From IMG/VR virus record IMGVR_UViG_3300025889_000144, positions 1-56,582 of that record: a DNA stretch of 56,582 nt. One strand, given 5' to 3'. Of the stretch, positions 31,194-40,170 are shown one piece after another. The translations under genes and the position numbers were made by a program. Under the pieces are notes generated by a model, which saw only the letters and a program-made list of their open reading frames with translations, was not told the DNA's origin and ran no database searches. This DNA is from a virus. The stretch's first letter is position 1. Every line of letters starts with the position of its first letter.

Positions 31194-33596
31194 TTAGCGT
31201 GCCCTGCTGAACTGAAAGGGCGACTCTGCGAAGGCGGCGTAGATGTATGTAGTTCCGTTAGCGTTCAAAGCACTTGAAGCACTTCGCCATTTAAATCCAT
31301 TTGATAACAAATCAAGGTCAGAAACGCTTGACTCCGCAGAACTACTATTTGGAAGTAGGTAGTTGTTATTAGGATTATATCCGGGTCTTGCGTTGTCAAA
31401 TGTAAACCAGTTTTCGACGCCTGTTGATTTTATAAGCACAAACGCTGGCCTAAACCCGGTATAAACAAACGGACCATCTGCGCTGCCGTTGCCGGTGTAG
31501 GAACCAAAGGCGCTGTAGCCCGCGACTGCAGAGAAGCAGTAGGCGACGTTGCTTAAACCATTTGAGTTGATGTGTGCAGAAGTGCCTAAGCTAAATGTTG
31601 TGCTAGAGAAAGCACTAAAGAATGCACTATTTTGTGTTTGAGCGCCCGTTGTTTCCAGATGCAAATAGTAGGATTCTCCGCTTAAGCCTTGATGCCAAAC
31701 CAACCAGTTTTGATTAACCTCTCTACCTTTTGCAATAACTAGAGCAGGCTTAACCCCAAGTCCGTGCCCAACAGTTGCTGCTGAACCCGTTCCCGTGTAA
31801 GTAACAATCGAGAACCCCGCACTGGGATTAGCCCTCACCTGCGATGAGATGCTGCCGTCGTTGTTGGTGACGGTGCTGCTGCCGGCGTCCCAGCAGTATG
31901 CCACATAAGGTCCGTTGGTCTGATTGATTTCAAGAGACCATCCGCCATAATCGTTAGACGTGTTTGCGCCTAATGTAAATCCTGTACTTGAAATATCAGT
32001 AATACCATCAGGCGGAGCACTGTTTGTGTCTGCCGTTGTTAAGTGTGAACTCAGGAGATAATATCCGGTCGTTTTTTTACCTCTAACTGTATCAGCAATA
32101 AACCATCTGTCTGCATCATTTCTTTGCTTACCCCAGAGTAGACTTGATTCAAATCCAACATTGATTGTCTGTCCGTTTTGATCCCCAAGGTAAAGCACCG
32201 CATCCATCACTGTGCTGCCGTCTTCAATCGTCGGTGCAGGCAGGTTTGTCGTGCAGAGCGCCTTGAAGCCGCTGGGGGCGGTGTAGGCGAAGGGGCGTTG
32301 GCCGAAGTTGCAATCAACTACACCATTACTGTAATTAGAAATCCCCGGAACGTAAGGACCAGAAGTTAATCCTGTAAATGCAGTTCCTTGGCTGACATTA
32401 TTCTTATAAAAAGTCAGTGTTCCAGCATCGGCGTCAAAAGCGATGCCCATTACGGTTCCACTTGTATTCCAAGTATCTCCGTAGGTATAGTTTATAGCGT
32501 TGTTGTATTTTTCACCGTTAGCCGCCAAATAACCCCATGAATCACTGGCAGACCCCATAAACTGGTTGGTTAGCAGGCTGAGACTTGTTTTAGCGATTCC
32601 AATCGAACTGTTTACTCCTGCTGTAGTTAGTGTTACTTCCCAATACCATTTGCCGGATGACATCCCAACGGTGCCAGCAGCAGCTCGGTGGTCAGCGTTT
32701 GTATTTGTCTGAGTAAGATTCCCGTTTGAAATCGTCCCCAACCCATTCAAGGGATTCAACGTCGCATAATTCCCCCTCACCTCACCGCCCGCACCCGTGT
32801 CGGTCTGGGTGCCGTTAGTGGGTACGTCTACAAGGGAGTCGTTGCCTGCACCAGCAGCCACGCTGATGTTATTTACGGTCCAGGTATTGCCGTTGCCGGA
32901 GGTATCCGTTCCCAGTGCAGCAGCGGTGCTGTTGTCGCTGAGGGGGAGGTGGAAGCCGTTGGTGCCATAGGAGCCGGCGTAGCGGATCGGTTGCCAGATG
33001 CCGTTGTCGTCGAACTCACCGAAGCTGGTGGGGTCTAACGCTTGGCCGTCGATGAAGTGGATGTCGGCGAGGTAGCCGGAGAAGTAATCCGCTGTAATTG
33101 GCTGAGCACTGCCAATAGCATGAGCGTTTGTTGAATTGATGTTCGTATCGGCATTTGGAGTTGGATCAGTCCCTGCAGACTTTGTATCCAAAACACCGTT
33201 TACATACAACTTAAGTCTATTGCTTGCCGTTGCTTGTGTGGTATCAACAGCTAGTACAATGTGATACCAAGCAGATGGATCTCTGTATTGAGCCGTCCAG
33301 GTGTACTGCCCTGTTACTACATTATCTGCAAAAGTAATTTGCCCAGATATTTCAAAATAAATTAGAGTGTAGGGAGTAGATGCAGCACGGCAAGCAAAGA
33401 TCTGTTGAGTGGTTGAGAGCCCACTCCGCTTCACCCACCCCGCCCAGGTCCACGTCTTGCGGTTGCCGGCAGATGCAAAGTTGCGATTCAGGTATGCCGA
33501 ATCGGCTGAATTAAACCTCAGACTGCGTTCAATCTCATACCCAGCACCACCAGGGGTACCGGCGAAAAACAGCTCGGAAGAAGAACCCAGCGACAT
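31194..33596 (-). CDS. Large tail fibre/adhesin: LamG + SPRY + C-terminal domain
   Basis: 800-aa protein. Residues about 20-200 form a concanavalin/LamG-like domain (LRFNSADSAYLNRNF, WTWAGWVKRSG, LYVNGVLD). Residues about 300-450 resemble SPRY (GKWYWEVTLTT, GIAFDADAGTLTFYKNNV). The C-terminal part has repeated GTGSAATVGHGLGVKPALVI and GSYTGNGSADGPFVYTGFRP-type units as in cyanophage adhesins (DUF7483-like). It probably binds the host surface. Confidence 0.8.
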   Translation of the reverse strand: MSLGSSSELFFAGTPGGAGYEIERSLRFNSADSAYLNRNFASAGNRKTWTWAGWVKRSGLSTTQQIFACRAASTPYTLIYFEISGQITFADNVVTGQYTWTAQYRDPSAWYHIVLAVDTTQATASNRLKLYVNGVLDTKSAGTDPTPNADTNINSTNAHAIGSAQPITADYFSGYLADIHFIDGQALDPTSFGEFDDNGIWQPIRYAGSYGTNGFHLPLSDNSTAAALGTDTSGNGNTWTVNNISVAAGAGNDSLVDVPTNGTQTDTGAGGEVRGNYATLNPLNGLGTISNGNLTQTNTNADHRAAAGTVGMSSGKWYWEVTLTTAGVNSSIGIAKTSLSLLTNQFMGSASDSWGYLAANGEKYNNAINYTYGDTWNTSGTVMGIAFDADAGTLTFYKNNVSQGTAFTGLTSGPYVPGISNYSNGVVDCNFGQRPFAYTAPSGFKALCTTNLPAPTIEDGSTVMDAVLYLGDQNGQTINVGFESSLLWGKQRNDADRWFIADTVRGKKTTGYYLLSSHLTTADTNSAPPDGITDISSTGFTLGANTSNDYGGWSLEINQTNGPYVAYCWDAGSSTVTNNDGSISSQVRANPSAGFSIVTYTGTGSAATVGHGLGVKPALVIAKGREVNQNWLVWHQGLSGESYYLHLETTGAQTQNSAFFSAFSSTTFSLGTSAHINSNGLSNVAYCFSAVAGYSAFGSYTGNGSADGPFVYTGFRPAFVLIKSTGVENWFTFDNARPGYNPNNNYLLPNSSSAESSVSDLDLLSNGFKWRSASSALNANGTTYIYAAFAESPFQFSRAR

Positions 33597-33605
33597 TATG
33601 AAACC

Positions 33606-34238
33606 TTACGAGAAATTGAGGTTAGAAACGACCTGAATTTCAGTCGAAGACGAACAATAGTAAGACAGGATATCCACGCCGCTGGCTGCTGTAGTCAGCG
33701 TCGGCGCAGACCCGCCAGCAAAATTCCAAGAACCGCTGTAGGACAGGAGTCGAGAGCCTACATCATCTTGACGAACGGTAATCGCGCCACACTGACCGCC
33801 GCTAGGAGTCGTCGGATTCAGCAGGGTTGTGGTGCCACCGAGGATGATCTCGAAGTTGTTAGCGGCGCCAAAATTCAGAGCGACATCGCCCGAAACCAGT
33901 ACCGGAGTGGCGACTTCGCCAACCGACTGACTTTGAACTTGAACGGCACCCGTAATCGGTCCGCCGGAGATATTGTACTTACCAGTTAAGTCTGTGAGTG
34001 CTGCGTTTCCAGAAGCTAAAGCAGCTGTACCAAGCGCAAGAGCGTCGTTTCCAGACGCCAGAGCGACAGTACCCAGCGAAAGAGCTGCGTTACCGGAGGC
34101 TAAAGCTTCAGTGCCCAACGCAAGGGCAGCGTTACCAGAAGCTAAAGCAGTGGGATCGCTGGCTCCTACAACCGTGTCACCAATAGGCAACTCAGATGTA
34201 AGTCCGCTAATAACAACTAGAGGTCTACGAGTCGCCAT
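33606..34238 (-). CDS. Fibre protein with 14-aa YadA-like stalk repeats
   Basis: 210-aa protein. Residues 31-81 are 3.6 copies of a 14-residue unit (ALASGNAALALGTE and variants), like trimeric YadA-type head/stalk repeats; the C-terminal ~120 residues are a beta domain (AITVRQDDVGSRLLSYSGSW). Likely a short trimeric tail fibre or spike. No enzymatic motif. Confidence 0.75.
   Translation of the reverse strand: MATRRPLVVISGLTSELPIGDTVVGASDPTALASGNAALALGTEALASGNAALSLGTVALASGNDALALGTAALASGNAALTDLTGKYNISGGPITGAVQVQSQSVGEVATPVLVSGDVALNFGAANNFEIILGGTTTLLNPTTPSGGQCGAITVRQDDVGSRLLSYSGSWNFAGGSAPTLTTAASGVDILSYYCSSSTEIQVVSNLNFS
33996..34148 (-). repeat. 42-bp tandem repeats coding for the stalk
   Basis: Tandem 42-bp units encode ALASGN-AAL-LGT. 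Copies differ by a few bases, so length variation by slippage or unequal recombination is possible. Confidence 0.75.
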
Positions 34239-34266
34239 TGTCTCAAGCCTATGGACTAATTATACG

Positions 34267-34770
34267 TCAATCGTAAAGAATGACGGGCGGTTGAATTTCG
34301 ACGGCTAGTTCACTAGCACTCAGAGCCTGACCGACAGAAACCAGAGCGGCGTAACCGCTAGCTGCAGTAACAGTGCCAGAAGCTGTCGAGAAGGCGGTGA
34401 GTTCGCCGGTGTACTGAGATAAGTAGTAGTACTCGCCGGGAATAAGCTGGGTTGCGGCAGTAATATTCGCCGCACTGACCACAGCGGTGTCGTCGAGAAT
34501 CACCGAAACAGTCGCTGCAGCTGAAGCAGCGGCGGCCGTGATGCCAATGGGCGTATAAACAGTAGATGCGACGCCACTAGCGGCCGATGCAGACAGTGCA
34601 TACGTGCCGCTTACATAAACAACTTGGCCTTGAATCAGGTTCTCGCCGGCGGTGTATTCGACGGTCGATGCGGGTGAAGTTGTTACGCCAGCACCGTTTG
34701 CAAGCCAAACCCGCTGACCTGCTGCCGTGTAATCCGAGTACTGGCGGTTAAAGATTGCGCGATCTGTCAT
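34267..34770 (-). CDS. Putative virion structural protein
   Basis: 167-aa Ala/Ser/Thr-rich beta protein (VEYTAGENLIQGQVVYVSGTYALSA). Its shape (TAGENL-GQ-VYVS, then PGEYYYLS and a C-terminal VEIQPPVI) is similar to the protein at 38818, so they are probably paralogues. The start lies in TGATCATG directly after the stop of the upstream gene. Confidence 0.65.
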   Translation of the reverse strand: MTDRAIFNRQYSDYTAAGQRVWLANGAGVTTSPASTVEYTAGENLIQGQVVYVSGTYALSASAASGVASTVYTPIGITAAAASAAATVSVILDDTAVVSAANITAATQLIPGEYYYLSQYTGELTAFSTASGTVTAASGYAALVSVGQALSASELAVEIQPPVILYD

Positions 34771-34772
34771 GA

Positions 34773-35246
34773 TCAGATACCGGCCTCAGGTTCAGACTGG
34801 CTGGGCCACGCGGGGTAGCCAGAACCAGTCACGTAAGCAGCCAGTTCATCAGTCGTTGCTGTTGCTTCAAGCGACGCAACTTTAGACTCACAGGCCAAAC
34901 GAACTTCTTGGCGCCAGACCTTTGTGCCACTCGGGGCTGGCGTGCCGTTGTCCAGTTCGCGGACAATGAACCAGTCGGTTGGGGCGAGAATGGTGTTGGC
35001 GGTATATCGGGTGGTATCAGTCCAACCCGAAACCAGCACACCGTGATCTTTCGGAATCAGGGTGCCGCTAGCGGTGTAACCCCAGTAAAAACGTTGATCG
35101 TATGTCGGCGGATCTGGTTCTTCAGTAATCCCAATGGCTGCGCGATCCGCAGGAGAAGCTAAACGCAGCCAGTTAGCCGGGTAATGAACGCCGTTTGCAG
35201 TAAACGGAACGTCTAACGGGAGCGGTTTACCGTTTAAAACAAACAC
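34773..35246 (-). CDS. Tail-fibre-associated protein (YDQRFYWG motif)
   Basis: 157-aa protein. LPLDVPFTANGVHYPANWLR and YDQRFYWGYT recall a small protein family next to cyanophage fibre genes, often fibre-assembly or chaperone-like; I recall this pattern but cannot confirm the family. A helical C-terminus (EVRLACESKVASLEAT) may contact the fibre. Stop overlaps TGATCATG of the next gene. Confidence 0.7.
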   Translation of the reverse strand: MFVLNGKPLPLDVPFTANGVHYPANWLRLASPADRAAIGITEEPDPPTYDQRFYWGYTASGTLIPKDHGVLVSGWTDTTRYTANTILAPTDWFIVRELDNGTPAPSGTKVWRQEVRLACESKVASLEATATTDELAAYVTGSGYPAWPSQSEPEAGI

Positions 35247-35308
35247 TTTTAACGATCAACTGCGGTTTCTTCAGTATAAAACACTTTGAGAACTTGGTCC
35301 GGTGTTAA

Positions 35309-35617
35309 TTACCAGGGAAGTCCAAACCCGTAGGTGGGTTCGTGCTGTTCCTTGATTCGGCCACAGAGCAGTTCTTTAACTTCGTTAATTTTTTCTTCGC
35401 CGAGTGCTGCGATAACCCAGGTGCACACGGTTTTTTCGTCTAATTTGCCGAATGGGATCATGTCGTCGGGCTCGCAGGGTGTTAAATCCAGCGAGCCGGT
35501 TGCCCCAGCGGTGTAAATACCGTCAAAAGCGTCAAGGGTGTAACCAACCTTAGTCACCATGCCCGTGCTGAGCACGCGCTCCATCTGAGTGATTTTCCAG
35601 ATGTATTCGATGGACAT
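35309..35617 (-). CDS. Conserved cyanophage hypothetical protein
   Basis: 102-aa protein, beta-rich N-terminus (MSIEYIWKITQMERVLSTGM) and helical C-terminus (EKTVCTWVIAALGEEKINEV). The pattern IWKIxxLER...GxVxxxxYxxxAxDG is one I associate with a small family in cyanophages and other marine phages. Function unknown. It lies between fibre genes. Confidence 0.7.
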   Translation of the reverse strand: MSIEYIWKITQMERVLSTGMVTKVGYTLDAFDGIYTAGATGSLDLTPCEPDDMIPFGKLDEKTVCTWVIAALGEEKINEVKELLCGRIKEQHEPTYGFGLPW

Positions 35618-35660
35618 GGTGACTGGTTTAAATGGCTGTATGTTAGCAGTTGCTCAGGGT

Positions 35661-36704
35661 TTAGCTAGCCTCCAAGGCGGTGATGCGGGCAGCGAGGTCA
35701 GTGTTGGCTGCCTCTAGGGTTTCGATACGTTCATGTTGCCGCTTGATCAGATTCAGCAGGTGAGGTACAAAGCGCTCATAGGCAACACCTTCGGGTTCTG
35801 GATTACACGGCGTTTCAACTGCAGACCCTTTTTCATCGTATGAAACTTCGACTGTTTTCCAGTGAACAAGTCTTGGGTCAATGGCGGCGACTTCTTCTGC
35901 AATGAAGCCCCAGAAACCGTGATTAGGGTTGTCGCTTGCGCAGAGAGAACGGTACCAAACCGGGCGGCAACCAAGTAAAGCATCTGCATACTTATCCTCA
36001 AGGGTCTCTACGTTGGTTTTGTATTTTGCAGACGATGTAGACCTTTCAATTTTACCGTCGCTTTGGACAACAACATTGGCTCCGACGCCAGTGGTTGAAT
36101 TATAGACACCTGGGCAATACAAAAGACCAGTGCTCGTAATCCTCATCCGCTCGACTGGAGCGCCGCTATTAGCAGTATCAAACCTTAAGTAGGCAGTATT
36201 GGCATCCGAACCACGAACACCTATGATGCGTGCTCCCCGTTTTGCCGCGTTTGTCGTATCAGAATCGACAAAGTTAATAACACCTAGAAGTTCGTCTGTG
36301 CCACCTGTTTGCTCTGACGCAAACGTTAAAACACCACGTCCAGTGCCAGTTGCACCAATGACAAAATTGACCCCGCCCGTACTTGCATCGTTAAAAGTGC
36401 TTGGACTTGTCTCGTTAAGACCTAAATTTCCAGAGCTATCGATCCTTAGCGCTTCAGCACCTTCTGTCGTAACAACAAACCGACCATCGGAACCGGTGTC
36501 GATAACGGCAGCAGAAGAATTGCCTTGAGTGATGCTAGAGCTAGCTGCGGTCGCCCACGAAAGATTTCCGGAACCATCAGTAGAAAGAACCTGCCCGCTG
36601 CTTCCGTCCGCCGAGGGCAGTACAAAAGTATTATTACCAGCAGTATCTGCGGCGGATAACTCGGTGTACCCCGAGGTTGTTCCGTTAAGACGAAGTTTAG
36701 ACAT
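35661..36704 (-). CDS. Tail fibre with S74 intramolecular chaperone (copy A)
   Basis: 347-aa protein. A fibre head (LNGTTSGYTELSAADTAGNN) and repeats lead to a C-terminal S74 chaperone domain (about residues 225-347): STSSAKYKTNVETLEDKYAD, WGFIAEEVAAIDPRLVHW and a coiled-coil end (HERIETLEAANTDLAARI). Such domains trimerise the fibre and self-cleave at the Ser. The last ~110 residues are nearly identical to those at 36825, from recent duplication. Confidence 0.85.
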   Translation of the reverse strand: MSKLRLNGTTSGYTELSAADTAGNNTFVLPSADGSSGQVLSTDGSGNLSWATAASSSITQGNSSAAVIDTGSDGRFVVTTEGAEALRIDSSGNLGLNETSPSTFNDASTGGVNFVIGATGTGRGVLTFASEQTGGTDELLGVINFVDSDTTNAAKRGARIIGVRGSDANTAYLRFDTANSGAPVERMRITSTGLLYCPGVYNSTTGVGANVVVQSDGKIERSTSSAKYKTNVETLEDKYADALLGCRPVWYRSLCASDNPNHGFWGFIAEEVAAIDPRLVHWKTVEVSYDEKGSAVETPCNPEPEGVAYERFVPHLLNLIKRQHERIETLEAANTDLAARITALEAS

Positions 36705-36769
36705 CTGCGGCTCGTTGATTTAGTAATTCTATTAGAAAATCCCAGCGATAACTTTGGGGCGTTCTCGGT

Positions 36770-36810
36770 CCAGCCCGCGTACCTGCAGTAGCCACAGGTA
36801 CGCGAGCTGG
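36770..36810. repeat. 16-bp inverted repeat between twin S74 genes
   Basis: CCAGCCCGCGTACCTG (36770-36785), 9-nt loop CAGTAGCCA, then CAGGTACGCGAGCTGG (36795-36810), one mismatch (G-U on one strand). No T-tract follows. A cruciform or recombination site is possible. Confidence 0.75.
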
Positions 36811-36824
36811 GCTAGTGAGTAGGA

Positions 36825-37790
36825 CTACACGCCTTCAAGGGCTGACAACCGAGCTTCCATTGCTTCGATCTGTTCCTTCTGCCGCTTGATCAGATTCAGC
36901 AGGTGAGGTACGAAGCGGTCGTAAGCAACGCCTTCCGGTTCTGGATCGCAAGGAGTGGTGACTGGGGACCCCTTGTCGTCATAGGTAACTTCAACTGTTT
37001 TCCAGTGAACCAGTCGTGGGTCAATGGCGGCGACTTCTTCTGCAATGAAACCCCACCAACTGTGTCCAGGGTTGTCACCTTCGCATGTAGACCTGTACCA
37101 AACGGGACGACACGCAAGCAGGGCATCCGCATAGGAGTCATCTAGTGTTTCAACGTCAGTTTTGTACTTTATCGAAGAAGTCGAGCGCCTAATCTGACCA
37201 TCGCCGGCGTCAACATTTACATTGGCTGCGGCAGTAGTTACAAATGTTGTGCCAACCTGAACCAAATAAACTCTTCCTTCCTGCGTAATCCTCATCCGCT
37301 CCGTTGGGCTGCTCGCTCCCGATGCGGTTGTGCTCAGGACGATCCTGCCCGGCATGTCATTCGCCGAGGGGGTGCCGTCTACATACGCCTGAATTGCTGT
37401 CGCAATTTTAGCCGTGCTAGTTCCATCGTCTCCATACCAGACGATGTTTCCCAGTTCGTCTCCGTTTTGTACAATAGTTCCAATGGTTGACGTGTTTCTG
37501 GATTTAATAAACTGAAAAGCGTATGCAAATGCGTTGCTTTGATAGCTGCCTAGTGCATAGCTTCCGTTAAATACGCCGAGCTTTGTGCTGCTCCCAAAAT
37601 CACTAGACGTATTCACCAACAACCTGCCGGAGCTGTCGATGCGGGCGCGTTCACTACCTCCCGTACTAGCAGAAACAATATCCGTACCGAAACTAATACC
37701 AGTATTAGTATCTGAACCCTTTACGGCGGGAGTACTAGCGTCACCGTCAACGCCCGAGATACCAGTAGAACCGTTGATCGAAATAGACAT
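36825..37790 (-). CDS. Tail fibre with S74 intramolecular chaperone (copy B)
   Basis: 321-aa protein from the ATG at 37790, which overlaps the upstream stop (TGATG); an in-frame start 15 nt earlier is less likely. N-terminal head MSISINGSTGISGVDGDAST, middle fibre repeats, then an S74 domain with STSSIKYKTDVETLDDSYAD, WGFIAEEVAAIDPRL and a coiled-coil tail. Paralogue of 35661; the shared C-terminus is near identical while the receptor part differs, a typical host-range module. Confidence 0.85.
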   Translation of the reverse strand: MSISINGSTGISGVDGDASTPAVKGSDTNTGISFGTDIVSASTGGSERARIDSSGRLLVNTSSDFGSSTKLGVFNGSYALGSYQSNAFAYAFQFIKSRNTSTIGTIVQNGDELGNIVWYGDDGTSTAKIATAIQAYVDGTPSANDMPGRIVLSTTASGASSPTERMRITQEGRVYLVQVGTTFVTTAAANVNVDAGDGQIRRSTSSIKYKTDVETLDDSYADALLACRPVWYRSTCEGDNPGHSWWGFIAEEVAAIDPRLVHWKTVEVTYDDKGSPVTTPCDPEPEGVAYDRFVPHLLNLIKRQKEQIEAMEARLSALEGV

Positions 37791-38815
37791 CAGACCACCG
37801 TCCAAACAGAGCCAGAAGGAACCGTAACTGTGACGCCACTTGCGACCGCAATCGGGCCAGCAGACATAGCGTTTTTACCGGTAGTAATAGTGTAACTCCC
37901 GGTGACTGTTTGATCGTTTTCGTAGAAGATTTCATCGAGTCCGCTCCCGGTGGCGCCGCCTCCGCCTCCACCTCCGCCAGTTGCCCAGCTGAGGGTGCCA
38001 GCACCATCAGTGCTGAGAACTTGGCCAGAAGAGCCATCTGCATCCGGCAGTGTCCACAGCACGTCGGAAGAAACTGTGCCAGGAGCTTGGAAACCGACGT
38101 AGTTACTGCTGTCGGTATCAGCAAACCGCAGATCCGACTGAGCGTTGAGCGTCAGGTTGCCGGTAAGAGTGCCGCCGTCTGAGGGCAGATGCGAAACCCA
38201 ACTGAGATAACCAGAGGCATCAGTTGTCAGCGAGGTACCGCTGGCGCCGAATGCAGTCGGCAGGTAATAAACAATCGAGCTAGAGATGCCACTGGCGCTT
38301 AATCCAACAAACTCAGTGCTGCCAGGATCTTCGTCGTAGACGAGTACACCTTCACCGCCAACAAACGGTGCATAAACTAAACCAGAGGCAGAAACGATGC
38401 CATCCTGATCGATCAGAACAGTTTGAACACCGCTGTTCGTAACAGCAATCTGGTTAGCAGCAGGAGAGTAAAAACCTGTGTCACCCCCTTCAAACGCAAT
38501 CGAGGGCGCGGCACTAGAGCCCGCAGCAGCGTTAATGACACCAGAGGCGTAAATGTCGCCGTTCTGGTCTACGAAGATCGTCTGAACACCACTGGTGCTG
38601 ACTGCTAACTGATCGGCGCCAGGCGAAAAAAGACCAGTATCGTCACCAGCAAACGCAAGCGACGGAGAGCTTGCAGTACCAGCAGGTACGTTCTGGAATA
38701 TTTGTTGCGTTAATACGCGTTTATTACTCGTGTCTGAATTTTGAACTACAGGAAAGTAATCACCGCTAGCCAGCGACGAAATTACTGAAAATTCAGAAAT
38801 CTTCTGGCTGGCCAT
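37790..38815 (-). CDS. Tail-fibre protein with fibre repeats and poly-Gly
   Basis: 341-aa protein. Two or more copies of the fibre unit SPSLAFAGDDTGLFSPGADQ...VQTI-VDQNGDIYASG occur near residues 45-150, then a beta-domain (DTDSSNYVGFQAPG) and a Gly9 linker. Ends in GPIAVASGVTVTVPSGSVW, a common fibre terminus. Likely a stalk or receptor-binding fibre; translationally coupled to the S74 gene B. Confidence 0.8.
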   Translation of the reverse strand: MASQKISEFSVISSLASGDYFPVVQNSDTSNKRVLTQQIFQNVPAGTASSPSLAFAGDDTGLFSPGADQLAVSTSGVQTIFVDQNGDIYASGVINAAAGSSAAPSIAFEGGDTGFYSPAANQIAVTNSGVQTVLIDQDGIVSASGLVYAPFVGGEGVLVYDEDPGSTEFVGLSASGISSSIVYYLPTAFGASGTSLTTDASGYLSWVSHLPSDGGTLTGNLTLNAQSDLRFADTDSSNYVGFQAPGTVSSDVLWTLPDADGSSGQVLSTDGAGTLSWATGGGGGGGGATGSGLDEIFYENDQTVTGSYTITTGKNAMSAGPIAVASGVTVTVPSGSVWTVV

Positions 38816-38817
38816 CC

Positions 38818-39288
38818 CTACACCGTTTCTAACTGAATTATAGAACCAGTCTCAGTTAAAAAGTATTCAGCGGGTGACGTACTACTCTCTAGTAGTAAGT
38901 AAGCCCGGATATTGTTAAAAAAAAGTGGCTTCTCTATTTCAACCTCCAGTTTCGTCTCAGTTGCTGCTTGACCGATTTTTGTCAGGTAAACCGGGCCGGT
39001 AACAGTTGCGGCCTCGTCGTCCCAAGTCGTGTAGTTGACATGGGCGCCTGATGTAACTGGAGATAGGTACCGGAACTCGCCCGGAGTCATCCCGCTAGCT
39101 TGAGGATAAATAAAGTCTGTATTAACACGAGCGAGTTGACCGACACTCGCTGCATCCAGCGCGATGCCCACGGTCCGACCAGAATCAAGGCTCTGCGAAC
39201 AGGCTTGATAGATAAGGCCGGAAGCGCTTACATAAACGAGATCCCCAGCCGAGATATTGTGCCCAGCTGTAAATGAATTAAGTGACAT
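38818..39288 (-). CDS. Putative virion structural protein, paralogue of 34267
   Basis: 156-aa protein. The segment TAGHNISAGDLVYVSASGLI then PGEFRYLSPVT and VEIEKPLFFNN resembles the protein at 34267 (TAGENL...VYVS, PGEYYYLS, VEIQPPVI). Beta-rich, probably a small fibre or baseplate-associated protein. Confidence 0.65.
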   Translation of the reverse strand: MSLNSFTAGHNISAGDLVYVSASGLIYQACSQSLDSGRTVGIALDAASVGQLARVNTDFIYPQASGMTPGEFRYLSPVTSGAHVNYTTWDDEAATVTGPVYLTKIGQAATETKLEVEIEKPLFFNNIRAYLLLESSTSPAEYFLTETGSIIQLETV

Positions 39289-39350
39289 CTCGACCCCTTG
39301 CTTAGGTCAATTTTAGCGCGACTTGTGTTTAGTTTTTATAAAGCTAGATC

Positions 39351-39470
39351 TTAGCGACCCTGACCCCTCAGTTTCTTGCGGCCGTGGGAAGGGAGACTAT
39401 GACGACCCTGGCCTTGGTGTGTTTTCTTGGGCTTACGTTCAATCAGTTGGACGTTCTTAGGCTTGGACAT
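39351..39470 (-). CDS. 39-aa basic phage peptide
   Basis: Starts MSKPKNVQLIERKPKKTHQG and ends RKKLRGQGR; about one third of residues are basic. Small, highly basic peptides of this type sit among cyanophage structural genes. Too short for further assignment. Confidence 0.6.
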   Translation of the reverse strand: MSKPKNVQLIERKPKKTHQGQGRHSLPSHGRKKLRGQGR

Positions 39471-39516
39471 CGGAACCGCTAGAAGCAGCGCAAGTTTAGA
39501 GCCTTAAGAAGTTTTG

Positions 39517-40170
39517 TCAATCGACGTTGTTAACCGTCAAGATAATAGAAGGTATATCAGGATGTGAGGGGACAGCATGACCGCTAGCAGCAAGAGCAAC
39601 GACGTTTAGGTCATCAGAATGCCAGTACAACTGAGCGTACTCGTTGGAGTCCATACTTAAGAAAAAATTCCAAGCAGCTACCTGGCGATCAGAGGAGCCC
39701 TCGACGACAATAGTGGTTGCCGACCAAGGGACTCCCACGCCGTTTTTGGCTAACCAGATATCGACGTCTTCCTTGTTAGCGCTGCTTTTCTCAAGCTGAG
39801 CAGAGAATTGTATGTTGTAGACACCTGAATTCGCCACCTGGATCATCGAACCTGAGATGACTGAAACTCCGCGAGAGTCGATAGTGGTGTTATATGTAAA
39901 TGCGTTGCCTGAAGATGCTGAAGGGTTGGTTTGAGTCGTTGTGTCGAAAGCGTTTAAAAAGTAGCGCTGGGTTGCGTCCGTACCGGCAGCGCCACTAGGT
40001 CCAACAGCTCCGCTGGGGCCTGGGATGATGCCGTTAATAAGAACAAGATCCCCATCATCTCGAGTTGTGTACAAATACCCCGAAGGGGTGTACATCATCA
40101 ACTCACCAACAACAGGATCTCCTTGGGAAATCCCAGAAGCGGTCCGCTTCAGACGTTGAAAATTAGCCAT
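39517..40170 (-). CDS. Collagen-like / C1q-like tail fibre protein
   Basis: 217-aa protein with a short collagen-type linker (GPSGAVGPSGAAG) and a C-terminal ~135-residue jelly-roll (C1q/TNF-like: VANSGVYNIQFSAQLEKSSA, AWNFFLSMDSNEYAQLYWHS). This pairing is common in phage receptor-binding fibres. The start overlaps the previous stop. Confidence 0.75.
   Translation of the reverse strand: MANFQRLKRTASGISQGDPVVGELMMYTPSGYLYTTRDDGDLVLINGIIPGPSGAVGPSGAAGTDATQRYFLNAFDTTTQTNPSASSGNAFTYNTTIDSRGVSVISGSMIQVANSGVYNIQFSAQLEKSSANKEDVDIWLAKNGVGVPWSATTIVVEGSSDRQVAAWNFFLSMDSNEYAQLYWHSDDLNVVALAASGHAVPSHPDIPSIILTVNNVD

Noticed and set aside
33996-34148. Repeat array as possible CRISPR
   Set aside because: The units are contiguous protein-coding 42-bp repeats without spacers.
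33973-34308. 111-aa plus-strand open frame with repeats
   Set aside because: It is the reverse of the 42-bp repeat region in the fibre gene; repeats open both strands.
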